Assembly: GCF_016863535.1 (NCBI RefSeq) | Contig: NZ_BOPB01000039.1 | Location: forward strand, 1-46,180 | DNA: 46,180 nt | Direction of reading: 5' to 3' | Origin: Micromonospora lutea | Lineage (GTDB): Bacteria; Actinomycetota; Actinomycetes; Mycobacteriales; Micromonosporaceae | Shown here: piece after piece, positions 9,601-13,806 of the stretch | Numbering within the stretch: the first letter of the stretch is position 1 | Layout of the letters: every line of letters begins with the position of its first letter | The notes under the pieces: model-generated | Database searches by the model: none | What the model saw: the letters and a program-made list of their open reading frames with translations, nothing else | What the model was told of the DNA's origin: nothing | Position numbers and translations under genes: made by a program

Positions 9601-10694
9601 ATTCCCATCCTGCCAAGGCCCGAGTTGGTGATCCGCGCAGCGAGATTGCCGGTGGCGCCGCCGGTCAGCGTGGCTCCGGTACGACCGGCACCGCTGGCGA
9701 AGCCGCCCAGGAACGCGTCCGCACCGGGCATGGCCCACTGCCCGTTGATCGTGCCGTTGGCGAGCACACTGGCTGCCGGCGAGATGACGGCGTTCTGGGC
9801 ACCGGAGGCGAGGCTCGTGGTGCCCCAGCGGACCATGCCGCTGCCCCGGAAGGAAAGCTGTGATGGGCTGAACGAGAACGGCATGCGCGGGGCCACCCGC
9901 CGACCCGCCCAGTTCATGCCGGTGCCGAGCACCGCGCCGTAGGCCCCACCCACGCCAGCGGTGAGGGTCCGGTTGCCGTCCCACTGCCGGCGCTGGCCGG
10001 TGTGCATCTGGTACGCCTGGGCACCGACGTCGATGATCAGCTCTTCGCCGATTTCCTCCAGCAACTCACGGCCGAGGCGATTCAGGCCCTGCCGGAAGCC
10101 CTGGCTGGTGACCGTCTGGCCGATCCGGGTGCCCGCCGCCCGCAGAGCAGCCCGCATCCCCGCCCGAGTCAACAGTTGCCGACCCATCTGAGCGATCAAC
10201 CGTCGGAAGGCGATCGTCACGGCCTGCCGGCCGCCAGCCAGGATGCCGGGGATGGCACCGGCGGACACTCCACCCAACCAGGCCATCAGGAGCGCGACGA
10301 AGACCGCGATGACCGTGATGATGACCGCGATGAACACGGTCAACTTGGCGTACTCGATCTCCAGGGCGGCCTGGTCGCATCCGGAGGCGTACGCGGCGGA
10401 GATCTCCTGGATCAGCGGCAGGCCCTTGTTCGGGTCTACGCCGATCTGATTCCACAACCCGCCGAACGCCTCGCCGGCACCGCCGCCCCAGCTCTGCAGG
10501 ATTCTCATGACGGCCGGATCGGCCTGCCCGAGTGTTTCGCTGACCGTGTCGGCCAACGCCTGCCATGCGTCGGCCAACTCCCGCATCCGGTCCTCGTCGC
10601 CGCTGGGCCACGCCTCTCCGGCACTCACCCAGCAAATGGCGTCCCAGACCCATGCGTACTCGCCGAGCGAGTTCCTGGGATTGGGTATCGCCAC
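3..10694 (-). CDS. Giant T7SS-linked multi-domain polymorphic toxin ORF (runs off the window)
   Basis: This frame starts at GTG 10694, with a GAGGGG ribosome site about 8 nt upstream and an in-frame stop at 10740-10742 before it. I checked every TCA, CTA and TTA on the plus strand and found none in this frame down to base 3, which gives at least 3,564 codons. Order of parts by residue: helical WXG100/LXG-like N-terminus (1-115), hydrophobic segment (about 116-150), Gly/Ser then Thr/Pro/Ala stalk (about 365-900), YwqJ-type deaminase (about 945-1110), papain-like domain 1 (about 1130-1320), papain-like domain 2 (about 1455-1675), RelA/SpoT-like domain, papain-like domain 3, flavoprotein module. 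Where small immunity genes overlap (3155-3445, 4196-4498, 5357-5653) this frame looks like a Gly/Pro/His-rich shadow, so the chain may really be several genes or stop-less orphan cassettes. The N-terminal toxin down to about 5660 is secure. Whether one continuous protein is made is not. Confidence 0.55.
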   Translation of the reverse strand, partial: MAIPNPRNSLGEYAWVWDAICWVSAGEAWPSGDEDRMRELADAWQALADTVSETLGQADPAVMRILQSWGGGAGEAFGGLWNQIGVDPNKGLPLIQEISAAYASGCDQAALEIEYAKLTVFIAVIITVIAVFVALLMAWLGGVSAGAIPGILAGGRQAVTIAFRRLIAQMGRQLLTRAGMRAALRAAGTRIGQTVTSQGFRQGLNRLGRELLEEIGEELIIDVGAQAYQMHTGQRRQWDGNRTLTAGVGGAYGAVLGTGMNWAGRRVAPRMPFSFSPSQLSFRGSGMVRWGTTSLASGAQNAVISPAASVLANGTINGQWAMPGADAFLGGFASGAGRTGATLTGGATGNLAARITNSGLGRMGIDLAPGAGPAAGGLNPGQGVGGANGLGDLGGGTNGAGAGSTGGGTNGAGSTAGGTNGAGSTGGGSASGAGAAGGGTGSASDGGSVASGANSGTGAGGSDSGGAGSSNGAGGTAGAGATDPGGGTTQSGTGTVPTDGAGSISLAPPSADGSAAPTSDGTAAPTGDVADAADTSRVDGSTGNPVSVPADMAATTPAPSPAVPDNVEGGNATNDQKGAPEGRGASVTESSATDRTHTQTDSDTTSVGDRRASETPVRTDDGQVGSPPADVTATPPGDVSAGSGRTVTDTPVGDVTAVGPVATDPSVSTDVPPTVLPGTPAATPVSTPATAPVVGTPPATATPTGPTTATNPTPTTATPATAGPPVATTPTASTGTPTTPGTPTTSSQQPAGNTQPTPGRGTPVGPVVNPAAANTAGSISLAPATGPATTTPAQPVGPTQQAAPTQPPGTPAQQVAPAQPTPSTARPDTTPTPANPLTPTAPAETAGIEPTTPSSDAAPTVAPETSPNSQPTDPAQRTVDGPVVIPVPTSSGTLQGDPTPPGPGTATGPVDPQTLKRSEGPTGRGTHSWQMDPTSVDGDPNGPEAERALIEASRTLAETVRREVKAGTVSKGKQPGMAGALLMPNGVITTHTSMTADKGTKPPTQPRVHPLAQAALDRIAANLVDGVGGGHGKCAEVALVSDQLYLLEQQWRNAGEPGAFEQYARDALQGAKIVTHQIKPARSDGVLYELGHYRPPCRSCAHFLPEFNVEPVADSERDVSVYQPSVPGRVGTGPLLSDNRPYGQPEGLIPPDPSDQQALEDAVPSDRATGRPELHPDPRGPWMGLINDGGPTVPGRNTNCADVGLSVLFTWFGRPEVAAPTAPSTTVETGSTARQERALGAPFTHQGSGTTGLDAVAEALRVAGPGSAALIVTSWGDGPGAHTWNAVNQDGTIIWLDGQNQLISESDPLHADRAGGVWSIVLDAEGDPIGQAAPESSTPAPVPPASTADVPAGSRDQPTGRPGAGADPNNPDRTPGEPTGSDGTPTDPSNPEAPPAEPTGSDATPTDPSDSTPGSPNPEGDPDLSRVDDPGPDAEGTPDSAVWPDMQGWPMPDTRQVGPEQLAPLEDPQYQDDVEASLRTPDGYEVFADPSTHPYGQLINDGGPDQPGRANNCVDTVLAALASFYGDPQVSHPRWPDRLDDGTIETTLGELNGFGRIEGWIGGEWNGDNDALPGTPAERSAALADQYEQLYQRVRDAGPGAAAVVAVDWIQFDENTGAPLLDAEGNTQPAGEHVFLLVFPEGADGPVWWDPQFGSTTTDPLPGDYVELTHNLWSMEVQPGHVDEQGGSPATDDQAAGNGQPGGGVPVRVRLGSPGDPLPAAADPGPTTGPGGLHHRPDGSGDRTSQPATTVDHETVRGGPPGGSDHRPAGLADPGSDGLNDSGAAPESDPDASPYLDGLPDADRATLLDALTGARTEADQILADLHDLNAEVNAQLGLTGADALSTLGEQHRVKGAESLARKYRTELEPLGYDIGSALDTVNDVVRFSVRGPESEAYGPAVDALLTSLEAQGYQVTDLKNFWHPGNRFFGLNCTLTAPSGRTFELQFPTGTSYNVGKQTHEQYEVMRDPAQSPAARVHAFLDILAINKANGIAANMPGGMASDRFGTPKDTSFAKWMSSPRQASIRESYLDWLGQQGLTFADVLAARGLAASDLPGLDPDLMGGVHGTADVRILPPPETGRSGRPAGQPDRGGGQHRADAGGDLGPADADVDVPSGRGGGDPVGESGAPQDSAGRPGDGRAPGGALRDGAVADGGRADGDLPLGGLTAEPPSGPPASVPLDTDHGLAQTRRLGPGELAPLEDPAYQWDVEQSLRTPDGYLLFADPSTHPYGQLVNDGGPDQPGRANNCLDASLSALSSFFGDPRVSFPRWPDVRPDGTIETVTGEASGLDRAEQWLGVEWSGGPEGLPTTPAEHAAAVAEQYAQLHQRVAEAGPGSAALVVAEWVRTDPRTGELVLDRGHVQVQDSHALVLVYPDGADGPVWWDPQRGTTWPQPPATYLSQTYALWSMEIMAERDSNDGGRGADADQTPAGHGERDRAASVRVRLAGEGAAVTTGTGGGQATGTRELHHRPDGSDHHADESAGAPADHGVHAGPQGGPDHGSTGLADGGNDGLTPPVGTVGDAAPPGVDGPPPGNSGPVADPDGPDLRQAAAGTTFGGALLDPNPGRTSIAVEAALTAGPLPDGASADPTAATVTLNTLDGPYPVRIELTPAAVGASVVPVATIGYTTDGAVVQVSTSAHPDHVRRAVAAALAEVDTIAQQRAEGLRFDATTALAEGARPEGDGTRVLTAQDIGKLAELRVVLADSSSATDPRSAAQLRAEALSLLVASGLLEQEPTHVVHGLGSNTPVVGPEAARARFDLIHQHLGPLATEVESLLGLSRSDGQQLLADIRAAQSAVRAEARAWAQQATELRDQADLALTARVDATLGVAPDHVFDRLVIGGGWAATADFVTMGAAADAGHGLPPVLCISQGHDPWAERQALLMGQVPSELEIPGLPFQPGDLAEEGTQFTPSDVFAEAVGAARALTGMPTYQGTATSITPRPADATGWPDGANFRVTVNGRDFYTTSVDIASGPGPSRVPSVPADTTGSYVDPSTGYRVDRTGDTALFQDPDGNPVAPENVPPAVRAVLGGPGTGRSDLPLLADSTGRPTDPLVVDPASGYAVDVTTGQVLDPDGAPVDPAAVPAEVGVRLGFTPDGSFRDPRPAATPVDFGGQNLADAYRPGDRVLVFGAGASGAWDIEQAVASPAASVDWSARAMDPPPDQLTGDPAQDAQARLRHSFGGGYNRRNTLPDVGAYADTVQSQVDRSLREIVSLRHTVDGGFLVEFTDGSRQAYDRVVLSIGQAAEFPGGVANLIPDMDLAPIEGPATGSVGPSDVLGLRDGSGQLRILGAASVAGPVISRADETVEDAIRRQAAALPADSRGIAPSIRFHAQRIAEANRPGPPAATSDGPTLPGPRSGPDTSDIVVSRGTLPSPADVEPGQRSVPVEQTLPEGGHLDPDRSPVDVLADAVRQDVDPVAVELDVAHTGEVAAGGKRLGALGTDVATGQPEPAQPAQTTGTSEVPHADVTDGVSAEVQSDQLPQQGRRDDVGNVPGDIGQHQVPDGNASPDLDSVVEEGAGGHGDRFDESAPQSPVVDQVLDRTGEPWSDSAPEQQTSWRTSA
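640..3150 (-). other. Flavoprotein (FAD/NADPH, monooxygenase-like) module of the toxin locus
   Basis: The giant frame here first encodes an alpha/beta region with VVQVSTSAHPDHVRRAVAAA (about 2780-2840) and a helical stretch, then two dinucleotide-binding segments. The first is VFDRLVIGGGWAATADF (about 2170) and the second DRVLVFGAGASGAWDIEQA (about 1290-1320), followed by QAYDRVVLSIGQAAEFPGG and RILGAASVAGPV. Two Rossmann segments in this order resemble FMO-like flavin monooxygenases or FAD-NAD(P)-binding proteins. Such an enzyme is unusual as a T7SS toxin module. Protein-like sequence fades near 640, where the opposite-strand LRR gene begins, so its natural C-terminus and stop are not clear. 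Confidence 0.6.
3155..3445 (-). CDS. Imm35 (YrhB-like) immunity protein, copy B
   Basis: This 96-residue protein starts at ATG 3445 with GAGAGGG 6 nt upstream. Blocks TEDEALTLIRRLLG, LHPFEFGWLAKEQLSPQE, YIIDQTGVITTQMSLPVP and GRQVWPTEE parallel copy A closely. It follows papain-like domain 3 and is its probable antidote. Copies A and B, each joined to a papain-like domain, form a duplicated toxin-immunity cassette with the RelA-like cassette between them. Confidence 0.75.
   Translation of the reverse strand: MTEDEALTLIRRLLGTANEIELHPFEFGWLAKEQLSPQERAEGRQLGHGSYIIDQTGVITTQMSLPVPLLITEYTQARREGRIMGRQVWPTEETTA
3447..4140 (-). other. Papain-like (Tox-PL) domain 3 module
   Basis: The module reads LAPLEDPAYQWDVE, THPYGQLVNDGG, GRANNCLDA (Cys codon near 3951), SHALVLVYPDG (His) and VWWDPQRGT (Asp), ending ALWSMEI. 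It is a duplicate of domain 2, with most landmark blocks identical. A GTG near 4165 could start it independently, but the ribosome site is weak. No in-frame stop follows; TGA at 3442-3444 overlaps the next immunity start in another frame. Toxin activity would be deamidation or proteolysis by the family. Confidence 0.75.
4196..4498 (-). CDS. Putative immunity protein for the RelA-like module
   Basis: A 100-residue protein starts at ATG 4498, preceded by a G-rich GGGGGGC site. It reads GYFLLRRPDDPDGPP, AVIWDRPTRTWTFRPDVAAA and ILWANPERHKIQQVDRATAE. I do not recognise a named family; the ITRRTWTF/DVAA pattern is reminiscent of small actinobacterial immunity-type proteins. Its place immediately after the RelA-like module, and the same frame offset as the two Imm35 genes, support an immunity role. 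It has no signal peptide or membrane segment, so it should be cytosolic. Function is an inference from position. Confidence 0.55.
   Translation of the reverse strand: MAPLTFGYFLLRRPDDPDGPPVNLIAEADSTGPTQAVIWDRPTRTWTFRPDVAAAILWANPERHKIQQVDRATAERQVAHFATVPLPTEDELTEICRSAV
4500..5345 (-). other. RelA/SpoT-like nucleotidyltransferase toxin module
   Basis: The frame encodes HRVKGAESLARKYRTE, NDVVRFSVRGPESEAYGPAV, GNRFFGLN, then RTFELQFPT (4853-4867) and HEQYEVMRDP. These line up with RelA/SpoT synthetase landmarks: the R-K-S-K basic region, the D-x-x-x-R strand, the E-x-Q-x-x-T strand and the following H-x-x-YE/K. The canonical GYRAIH-like block is replaced. RelA-type domains are known toxin warheads that make (p)ppGpp or (p)ppApp, as in Tas1. 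There is no ATG, GTG or TTG with a ribosome site at its head: it is reachable only by reading on in the giant frame or it is an orphan cassette. The putative immunity gene 4196-4498 follows. Confidence 0.6.
5357..5653 (-). CDS. Imm35 (YrhB-like) immunity protein, copy A
   Basis: This 98-residue protein starts at ATG 5653 with GGAGG about 12 nt upstream; a second ATG two codons later is also possible. It reads SREEARQLMTRLLG, VFPFEFGWAAQE, VFIIDQTGVVTVHPSLPPP and RQVWPTPD. This matches the YrhB/Imm35 fold (PF15567), cytosolic immunity proteins often paired with papain-like toxins. It lies directly after papain-like domain 2 and is its likely antidote. Copy B at 3155-3445 is a clear paralogue. 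Third codon positions are mostly G/C in this frame (about 28 of the first 31 by my count) but only about half in the overlapping giant frame, so this frame is the one under normal coding selection. Confidence 0.75.
   Translation of the reverse strand: MSMSREEARQLMTRLLGTDNPVAVFPFEFGWAAQETLSPQQRTQGRQLGQGVFIIDQTGVVTVHPSLPPPLIMKRYAAARREGRITGRQVWPTPDLTD
5660..6330 (-). other. Papain-like (Tox-PL) domain 2 in the giant toxin
   Basis: The domain begins LAPLEDPQYQDDVE, has THPYGQLINDGG then GRANNCVDT (catalytic Cys near 6156-6161), GEHVFLLVFPEG (His) and VWWDPQFGS (Asp), and ends LWSMEV. It is closely related over its length to domain 3 at 3447-4140 and more distantly to domain 1. An Imm35-type gene begins at 5653 right after the LWSMEV block. 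This frame has no stop at the module end; a TGA at 5644-5646 overlaps the immunity start in a different frame. Confidence 0.8.
6471..6600 (-). repeat. 60-bp tandem repeat in the linker between papain-like domains 1 and 2
   Basis: Two 60-base units (6471-6530 and 6531-6590) and the start of a third align base by base with a few substitutions. The unit is a multiple of three, so it encodes a repeated 20-residue peptide containing EPTGSDGTPTDPSNPE on the minus strand. Copy-number change here would keep the frame. Confidence 0.8.
6725..7300 (-). other. Papain-like (Tox-PL, glutamine deamidase type) domain 1 in the giant toxin
   Basis: Motifs in order are MGLINDGGPTVPGRNTNCAD (catalytic Cys in NTNC), GAHTWNAVNQDG (His) and IIWLDGQNQL (Asp). 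They form the Cys-His-Asp set of the Tox-PL papain fold (PF15644), predicted to deamidate or cleave target proteins. No separate immunity gene follows directly. The DNA here is visibly less GC-rich than its surroundings (AT-rich runs near 6820-6900 and 7320-7400), which suggests more recent acquisition. Confidence 0.75.
7360..7870 (-). other. YwqJ-type nucleic-acid deaminase domain in the giant toxin
   Basis: The deduced protein contains AGALLMPNGVITTHTS, then GHGKCAEVALVSDQL, then GHYRPPCRSCAHFLPEFNV. The CAE and PCxxC motifs are the zinc ligands and catalytic glutamate expected of the deaminase superfamily. The spacing and the final hydrophobic FxV strand fit the YwqJ family (PF14431) of polymorphic-toxin deaminases. 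It shares the HTS, CAE and PPCRSC blocks with the free-standing deaminase gene at 28696-29079. In most toxins such a domain is C-terminal; here further toxin domains follow in the same frame. Confidence 0.75.
8020..9560 (-). repeat. Low-complexity stalk of the giant toxin (Gly/Ser and Thr/Pro/Ala rich)
   Basis: On the coding (minus) strand this 1.5 kb encodes first imperfect repeats of the type GGGTNGAGSTGGG and then a long Thr/Pro/Ala stretch with units such as TPTTPGTPTTSS. It has no recognisable folded domain and is probably an extended linker between the secretion domain and the toxin domains. On the plus strand it produces a long open shadow frame. Confidence 0.75.
10250..10694 (-). other. 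N-terminal T7SS targeting domain of the giant toxin
   Basis: Residues 1-115 are predicted helical, begin with VAIPNPRNSLGEYAWVWDAI and contain SWGGGAGEAFGGLW, a spacing reminiscent of the WXG turn of WXG100-type secretion domains. A hydrophobic stretch follows (TVFIAVIITVIAVFVALLMA) with a small-residue glycine-rich tail. It is preceded on the same strand by a WXG100-like partner gene, which fits export by the ESX-like system encoded to the right. Assignment to a named family is an inference. Confidence 0.55.
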
Positions 10695-10739
10695 CCCGAA
10701 AGCCCCTCTGTCCGATGTCGACCCGTAGCGGGTGAACTG

Positions 10740-11078
10740 CTACTTGTCGTCGCCGCCGAACAGCGTCTTGACCATGTCGTCGGTGTCGACGGTGCCTTCA
10801 ACCGCTCCCTTGACGGTGGGCCCCAGCACCTCGACCAGCGGCACGAGATCAGCAGCCATGTCGAGGACCTGCTGCGCCGGCTGATCGCCACCCAGGTAGT
10901 TCTTGTTGAACTCGTTGCCTGGCTCGTCGTCGCCCCAAGGCTTGGCGCCGTTGAGAGTGTTGATGGTGGCCGCGACATTGCTCCACGTCAAAGCCAACCG
11001 AGCGCCGGCCGCGCCGAGTTCGTTGGCACCCTCCAGGGCAGCGTCGGGCTTGACGAAGGTTTCGCGTAGCTCGCTCAC
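10740..11078 (-). CDS. WXG100-like partner of the giant toxin
   Basis: This 112-residue acidic helical protein reads SELRETFVKPDAALEGANE, LALTWSNVAATINTLNG, PWGDDEPGNEFNKN and VLDMAADLVPLVEVLG. Size, helical content and position between a YbaB-like gene and a toxin fit a WXG100/EsxA-type co-secreted protein, although the turn is PWGDD rather than classical WxG. ATG 11078 overlaps the YbaB stop by ATGA, so the two genes are translationally coupled. Its TAG stop is 45 nt before the GTG of the toxin, with which it probably pairs for export. Confidence 0.65.
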   Translation of the reverse strand: MSELRETFVKPDAALEGANELGAAGARLALTWSNVAATINTLNGAKPWGDDEPGNEFNKNYLGGDQPAQQVLDMAADLVPLVEVLGPTVKGAVEGTVDTDDMVKTLFGGDDK

Positions 11079-11467
11079 CGTTTCTCCTCCCCGGGCAGAT
11101 CGCTGTCCAACTGACGGAAGATGCCGTCGAGGTCATGATCAATGTAGGCCTGGAACTGACTGTCCGGCACGAATGGCCGGACCAGCTTCTCGACCTCGGC
11201 CATGGCCTGCTCGGTCGCCCGCTGGATCGTCTCGGTGACCGTGGCGGAAAGCTCCTTCGAGTTGGGCCGACGGTAGATGCGCGGGTCGAACTCGACCTTC
11301 GTCACCTGGCCACGAGGACCGACCGTCACGGTGACCAGGCCGTCTTCGGAGGTGACCGTGGCCTTCACCGTCTTGAGCTGCTGTTGCAGGTCGCCGACGC
11401 CGGAGCGCATCCGCTCGAACTGCGCCATCAGCTCGTCGGCACGGGCGCGCAGCGCCTGTACGTCCAT
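11075..11467 (-). CDS. YbaB/EbfC-family protein of the T7SS locus
   Basis: The 130-residue protein reads MDVQALRARADELMAQFERM, LQQQLKTVKATVTSEDGLVT, VGPRGQVTKVEFDPR and STVTET-type helices, the helix-strand-helix pattern of the YbaB/EbfC family. These proteins bind DNA as dimers in other bacteria; in actinobacterial T7SS loci paralogues sit next to WXG100 genes and their role is unclear. Start ATG 11467 has GGGGAGGA 8 nt upstream; an in-frame ATG at 11572 lacks such a site and would extend into the divergent promoter region. It heads the leftward toxin operon. Confidence 0.75.
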   Translation of the reverse strand: MDVQALRARADELMAQFERMRSGVGDLQQQLKTVKATVTSEDGLVTVTVGPRGQVTKVEFDPRIYRRPNSKELSATVTETIQRATEQAMAEVEKLVRPFVPDSQFQAYIDHDLDGIFRQLDSDLPGEEKR

Positions 11468-11619
11468 GGCGTGTTCCTCCCCGCGCAGGTCCCATCCGCC
11501 GCCCACGCCCGGGCGTGACAACTCGACCATACTGAATGGGCACGACATCGGTGTGCCCGGTCTGGAGACCACCCGCCGCTAGGATTCAGCGGGGCCGGGT
11601 GACGGGGAGGCGTGCAGAC
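11468..11619. promoter_or_regulatory. Divergent promoter region between the toxin operon and mycP1
   Basis: The 152-base gap separates the leftward YbaB-WXG100-toxin operon from the rightward mycP1. It must hold both promoters. I see TAGGAT at 11580-11585 on the plus strand as a possible -10 for mycP1, and CATACT/AGTATG near 11528 for the leftward unit. Neither has a convincing -35. Confidence 0.35.
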
Positions 11620-12918
11620 ATGTTCCGGGACCGTCCTGTCGCGACGTTCGTGCTGCTGGGAACGCTGATGGCCACGGCATTGGTGATTCCCGCCGCAGCT
11701 CAGGCAGCTGCCGCACCGGCGATTTGCACCAATCCGAGCGATCCGGGAGAGGTCAACACCGAGACGCCCTGGCATCAGCGGTGGCTCGCCCCGCAGCGGG
11801 TGTGGCCGTTCAGCACCGGCGCGGGCGTGCGGGTCGCGGTTGTCGACTCCGGCACCGACAGCAGCCACCCCCAGTTGACCGATCGGGTGACCACCGGCTT
11901 CGACGCCTTGCGCGGCACTCCCGGCGGCGACGTGGACTGCGTATCCCACGGCACCGCCGTGGCCAGCATCATCGCCGCCCGCCGGCAGGACGGAGTGGGC
12001 TTCCACGGCCTGGCACCGGATGTCACGATCGTGCCGATCCGGGTCAGTGAACGTAACGCCAACGACGGCCCGGGTGCTGGCGGTGACACCGTCACCGGAG
12101 CGGTCTTCGCCCAAGCCATCCGGCGCGCGGTCGACGATGGCGCAGACGTGATCAACTTGTCGGTGACGCTCTACTACCCGGACCAGGATGTGGAGCAGGC
12201 GGTCCGTTACGCGGTGGAGAAGGACGTCGTGCTGGTCGCCGCCGCCGGCAACCAGCATCAGGACGGTGCCCGCCCCGATCCGGTGCCCTATCCCGCAGCC
12301 TACGACGGTGTGATCGGCGTGGGCGCCATCGACCAGTACGGTGCCCGGATCCGGCAGTCCCAGATCGGGCCGTACGTGGACATCAGCGCCCCGGGCGGGG
12401 CGGTGGTCGCCGCGACTCGGCTGGTCGGGCACAACACCTACGACGGAACCAGTTTCGCCGCCCCGATGGTGAGTGCGACCGCCGCGCTGATCCGCGCGGC
12501 GGAGCCCAACCTGTCGGCCCGGGCGGTTGCCAAACGGATCCTGGCCACCGCCGATCCGGCCCGAGGCGACGCCGCCCGCGGCTACGGCAGCGGGGTGGTC
12601 AACCCGTATCGGGCGGTCACTGAGCGGCTGGCCAACGGGACTCCGGTGGCCCAGCCTCCGCTACCCGACAGGCCGTACGACGCAGCGGCACAGGCCCGCG
12701 CGGAGCGTTGGGCGCTGTTCGGCCGGTTGGCCCTCTGGATCGGCCTCGCGCTGGCTGCGGTCGCGGTCGCGGTCGCGGCGTTGGCCGCGCTGCTGCCGCG
12801 CGGCCGGCGCACCCGGTGGCGGCCCACCCGCCCATCGACGCCGCCGCCAATCGAGCCTGAGATCGACGAACCCGAGGAAATCTTCTTTCGGGTACCGAAT
12901 TCGACGCCACGCGGTTGA
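11620..12918 (+). CDS. mycP: Mycosin, subtilisin-like T7SS serine protease (copy 1)
   Basis: The 432-residue protein has a Sec signal peptide (about residues 1-35), a peptidase S8 domain with catalytic Asp76 (VVDSGTD), His110 (SHGTAVAS) and Ser278 (DGTSFAAP), a Pro-rich linker, a single C-terminal membrane helix (LALWIGLALAAVAVAVAALA) and a basic cytosolic tail. This is the mycosin layout. Mycosins sit in the membrane outside the cell, process substrates and stabilise the ESX complex. Start ATG 11620 has GGGAGG 11 nt upstream; a GTG six codons earlier is possible. A second mycosin is at 25075. Confidence 0.9.
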   Translation: MFRDRPVATFVLLGTLMATALVIPAAAQAAAAPAICTNPSDPGEVNTETPWHQRWLAPQRVWPFSTGAGVRVAVVDSGTDSSHPQLTDRVTTGFDALRGTPGGDVDCVSHGTAVASIIAARRQDGVGFHGLAPDVTIVPIRVSERNANDGPGAGGDTVTGAVFAQAIRRAVDDGADVINLSVTLYYPDQDVEQAVRYAVEKDVVLVAAAGNQHQDGARPDPVPYPAAYDGVIGVGAIDQYGARIRQSQIGPYVDISAPGGAVVAATRLVGHNTYDGTSFAAPMVSATAALIRAAEPNLSARAVAKRILATADPARGDAARGYGSGVVNPYRAVTERLANGTPVAQPPLPDRPYDAAAQARAERWALFGRLALWIGLALAAVAVAVAALAALLPRGRRTRWRPTRPSTPPPIEPEIDEPEEIFFRVPNSTPRG

Positions 12919-12973
12919 CGGCGGCGTCGACGCCAGTCGTCGAACGGCGACCGCTGCTCGCGGCACAGACAGT

Positions 12974-12999
12974 GATGGCCCGGCACAGGCCGGGCCATC
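12974..12999. terminator. Stem-loop terminator between mycP1 and the WXG100 pair
   Basis: A perfect 11-bp stem, GATGGCCCGGC and its complement, closes on a 4-base loop (ACAG). It sits between convergent genes (mycP1 stop at 12918, WXG100 stop at 13017) and can serve both strands. There is no T-run, as is usual in high-GC actinobacteria. Confidence 0.7.
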
Positions 13000-13016
13000 G
13001 GTGCTGGGGCTGGGTT

Positions 13017-13307
13017 TCAGCCGCCGAACTTCGCGCGGTTGGCCGCCTCGCGGGCCTGCATCTTCCCGGCCGACTCGCGCAACGCCTTCTCGATCCGACC
13101 GAGCAGGTCACGAAGGTCGTTGGCAGCCGACTCCCACTCGCTCTGCCGCTGGAAGTACGCCTCCCGGGCGTCACCGTCCCAGGTGGCCAGCAGCGGTGCG
13201 ATGCCGGACTTGAGCCCGTCCAGCTCTCCGGTCATGTTCCGGACCGCACCGCTGCAGCTGTCCGCTGCGGCGTTCAAGCCGGCGAAGTTGTACCGAATCT
13301 CCGTCAT
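13017..13307 (-). CDS. WXG100 family protein (EsxA/EsxB-like)
   Basis: The 96-residue protein has the WXG100 hairpin: two long helices around a W-D-G turn (LLATWDGDAREAYFQRQSEW) and a basic C-terminal tail. It begins MTEIRYNFAGLNAAADSC. GGGGGAG stands 9 nt before ATG 13307. It follows another WXG100 gene by 15 nt on the same strand, the classical EsxA-EsxB pair that is co-secreted as a heterodimer through the ESX channel recognised by EccC. Confidence 0.88.
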   Translation of the reverse strand: MTEIRYNFAGLNAAADSCSGAVRNMTGELDGLKSGIAPLLATWDGDAREAYFQRQSEWESAANDLRDLLGRIEKALRESAGKMQAREAANRAKFGG

Positions 13308-13322
13308 GAGTCTTCTCCCCCG

Positions 13323-13652
13323 TCAGAGCTTCAGCGCCGCGGTGATCTGGCCGGCGGTGGCACCCGCGCTGTCCATGTCGGCCCGAATCTCCTCGTCACT
13401 GACGTCGTAGTCCTTACCGGCGGACCCGACCGCCTCGGCGATCGCCCGCAGCGCGACGTTGAGTCGGGCCATGTCCTGGTCGAACCGCTCACGCACCTGG
13501 TGGAAGGAACCGGCACCAGCGCCCTTCCACTGGTCGTACAGCGGCGCGAGCTGGTCCATCAGCGAGTTGAGGTTGCCGGTGAGCCGATCGGCGACGGCAT
13601 CGACGTCACCTTCGGTCTTCAGCATCAAGCCGGTGTCGGTGTTCATCGACAT
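13323..13652 (-). CDS. WXG100 family protein (EsxB/EsxA-like partner)
   Basis: The 109-residue protein reads SMNTDTGLMLKTEGDVDAVA, then LAPLYDQWKGAGAGSFHQV with a W-K-G turn, then helix 2 with YDVSDEEIRADMD. The Y-x-x-x-D/E element after helix 2 fits the T7SS secretion signal. ATG 13652 (GGGGGTGA upstream) is chosen over an earlier ATG at 13760 that adds a non-conserved leader; ATG 13646 is an alternative. It forms a two-gene unit with 13017-13307. Confidence 0.85.
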   Translation of the reverse strand: MSMNTDTGLMLKTEGDVDAVADRLTGNLNSLMDQLAPLYDQWKGAGAGSFHQVRERFDQDMARLNVALRAIAEAVGSAGKDYDVSDEEIRADMDSAGATAGQITAALKL

Positions 13653-13806
13653 GGCGGAAGTCACCCCCGTCCTCAATTGATTGCCCCGATTCACCGGGGC
13701 GCTTGTCAGCGGTGCTCGCGCACCATCGTCGTACGAACGGTAACCGGTCGTGTCCAGCATGCGCTAGACCGTCACTGGTGCCGCATTTCCATTGTGGCTG
13801 GTCAGA

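Noticed and set aside
8281..9942. 553-codon Val/Ala/Pro-rich plus-strand frame that resembles a surface protein
   Set aside because: It is the reverse of the Gly/Thr/Pro-rich stalk of the toxin; no signal peptide or ribosome site, and the minus strand is continuous with real domains on both sides.
11075..11572. Longer form of the YbaB-like protein starting at ATG 11572
   Set aside because: The extra 35 residues are not protein-like and lack a ribosome site; GGGGAGGA supports ATG 11467.
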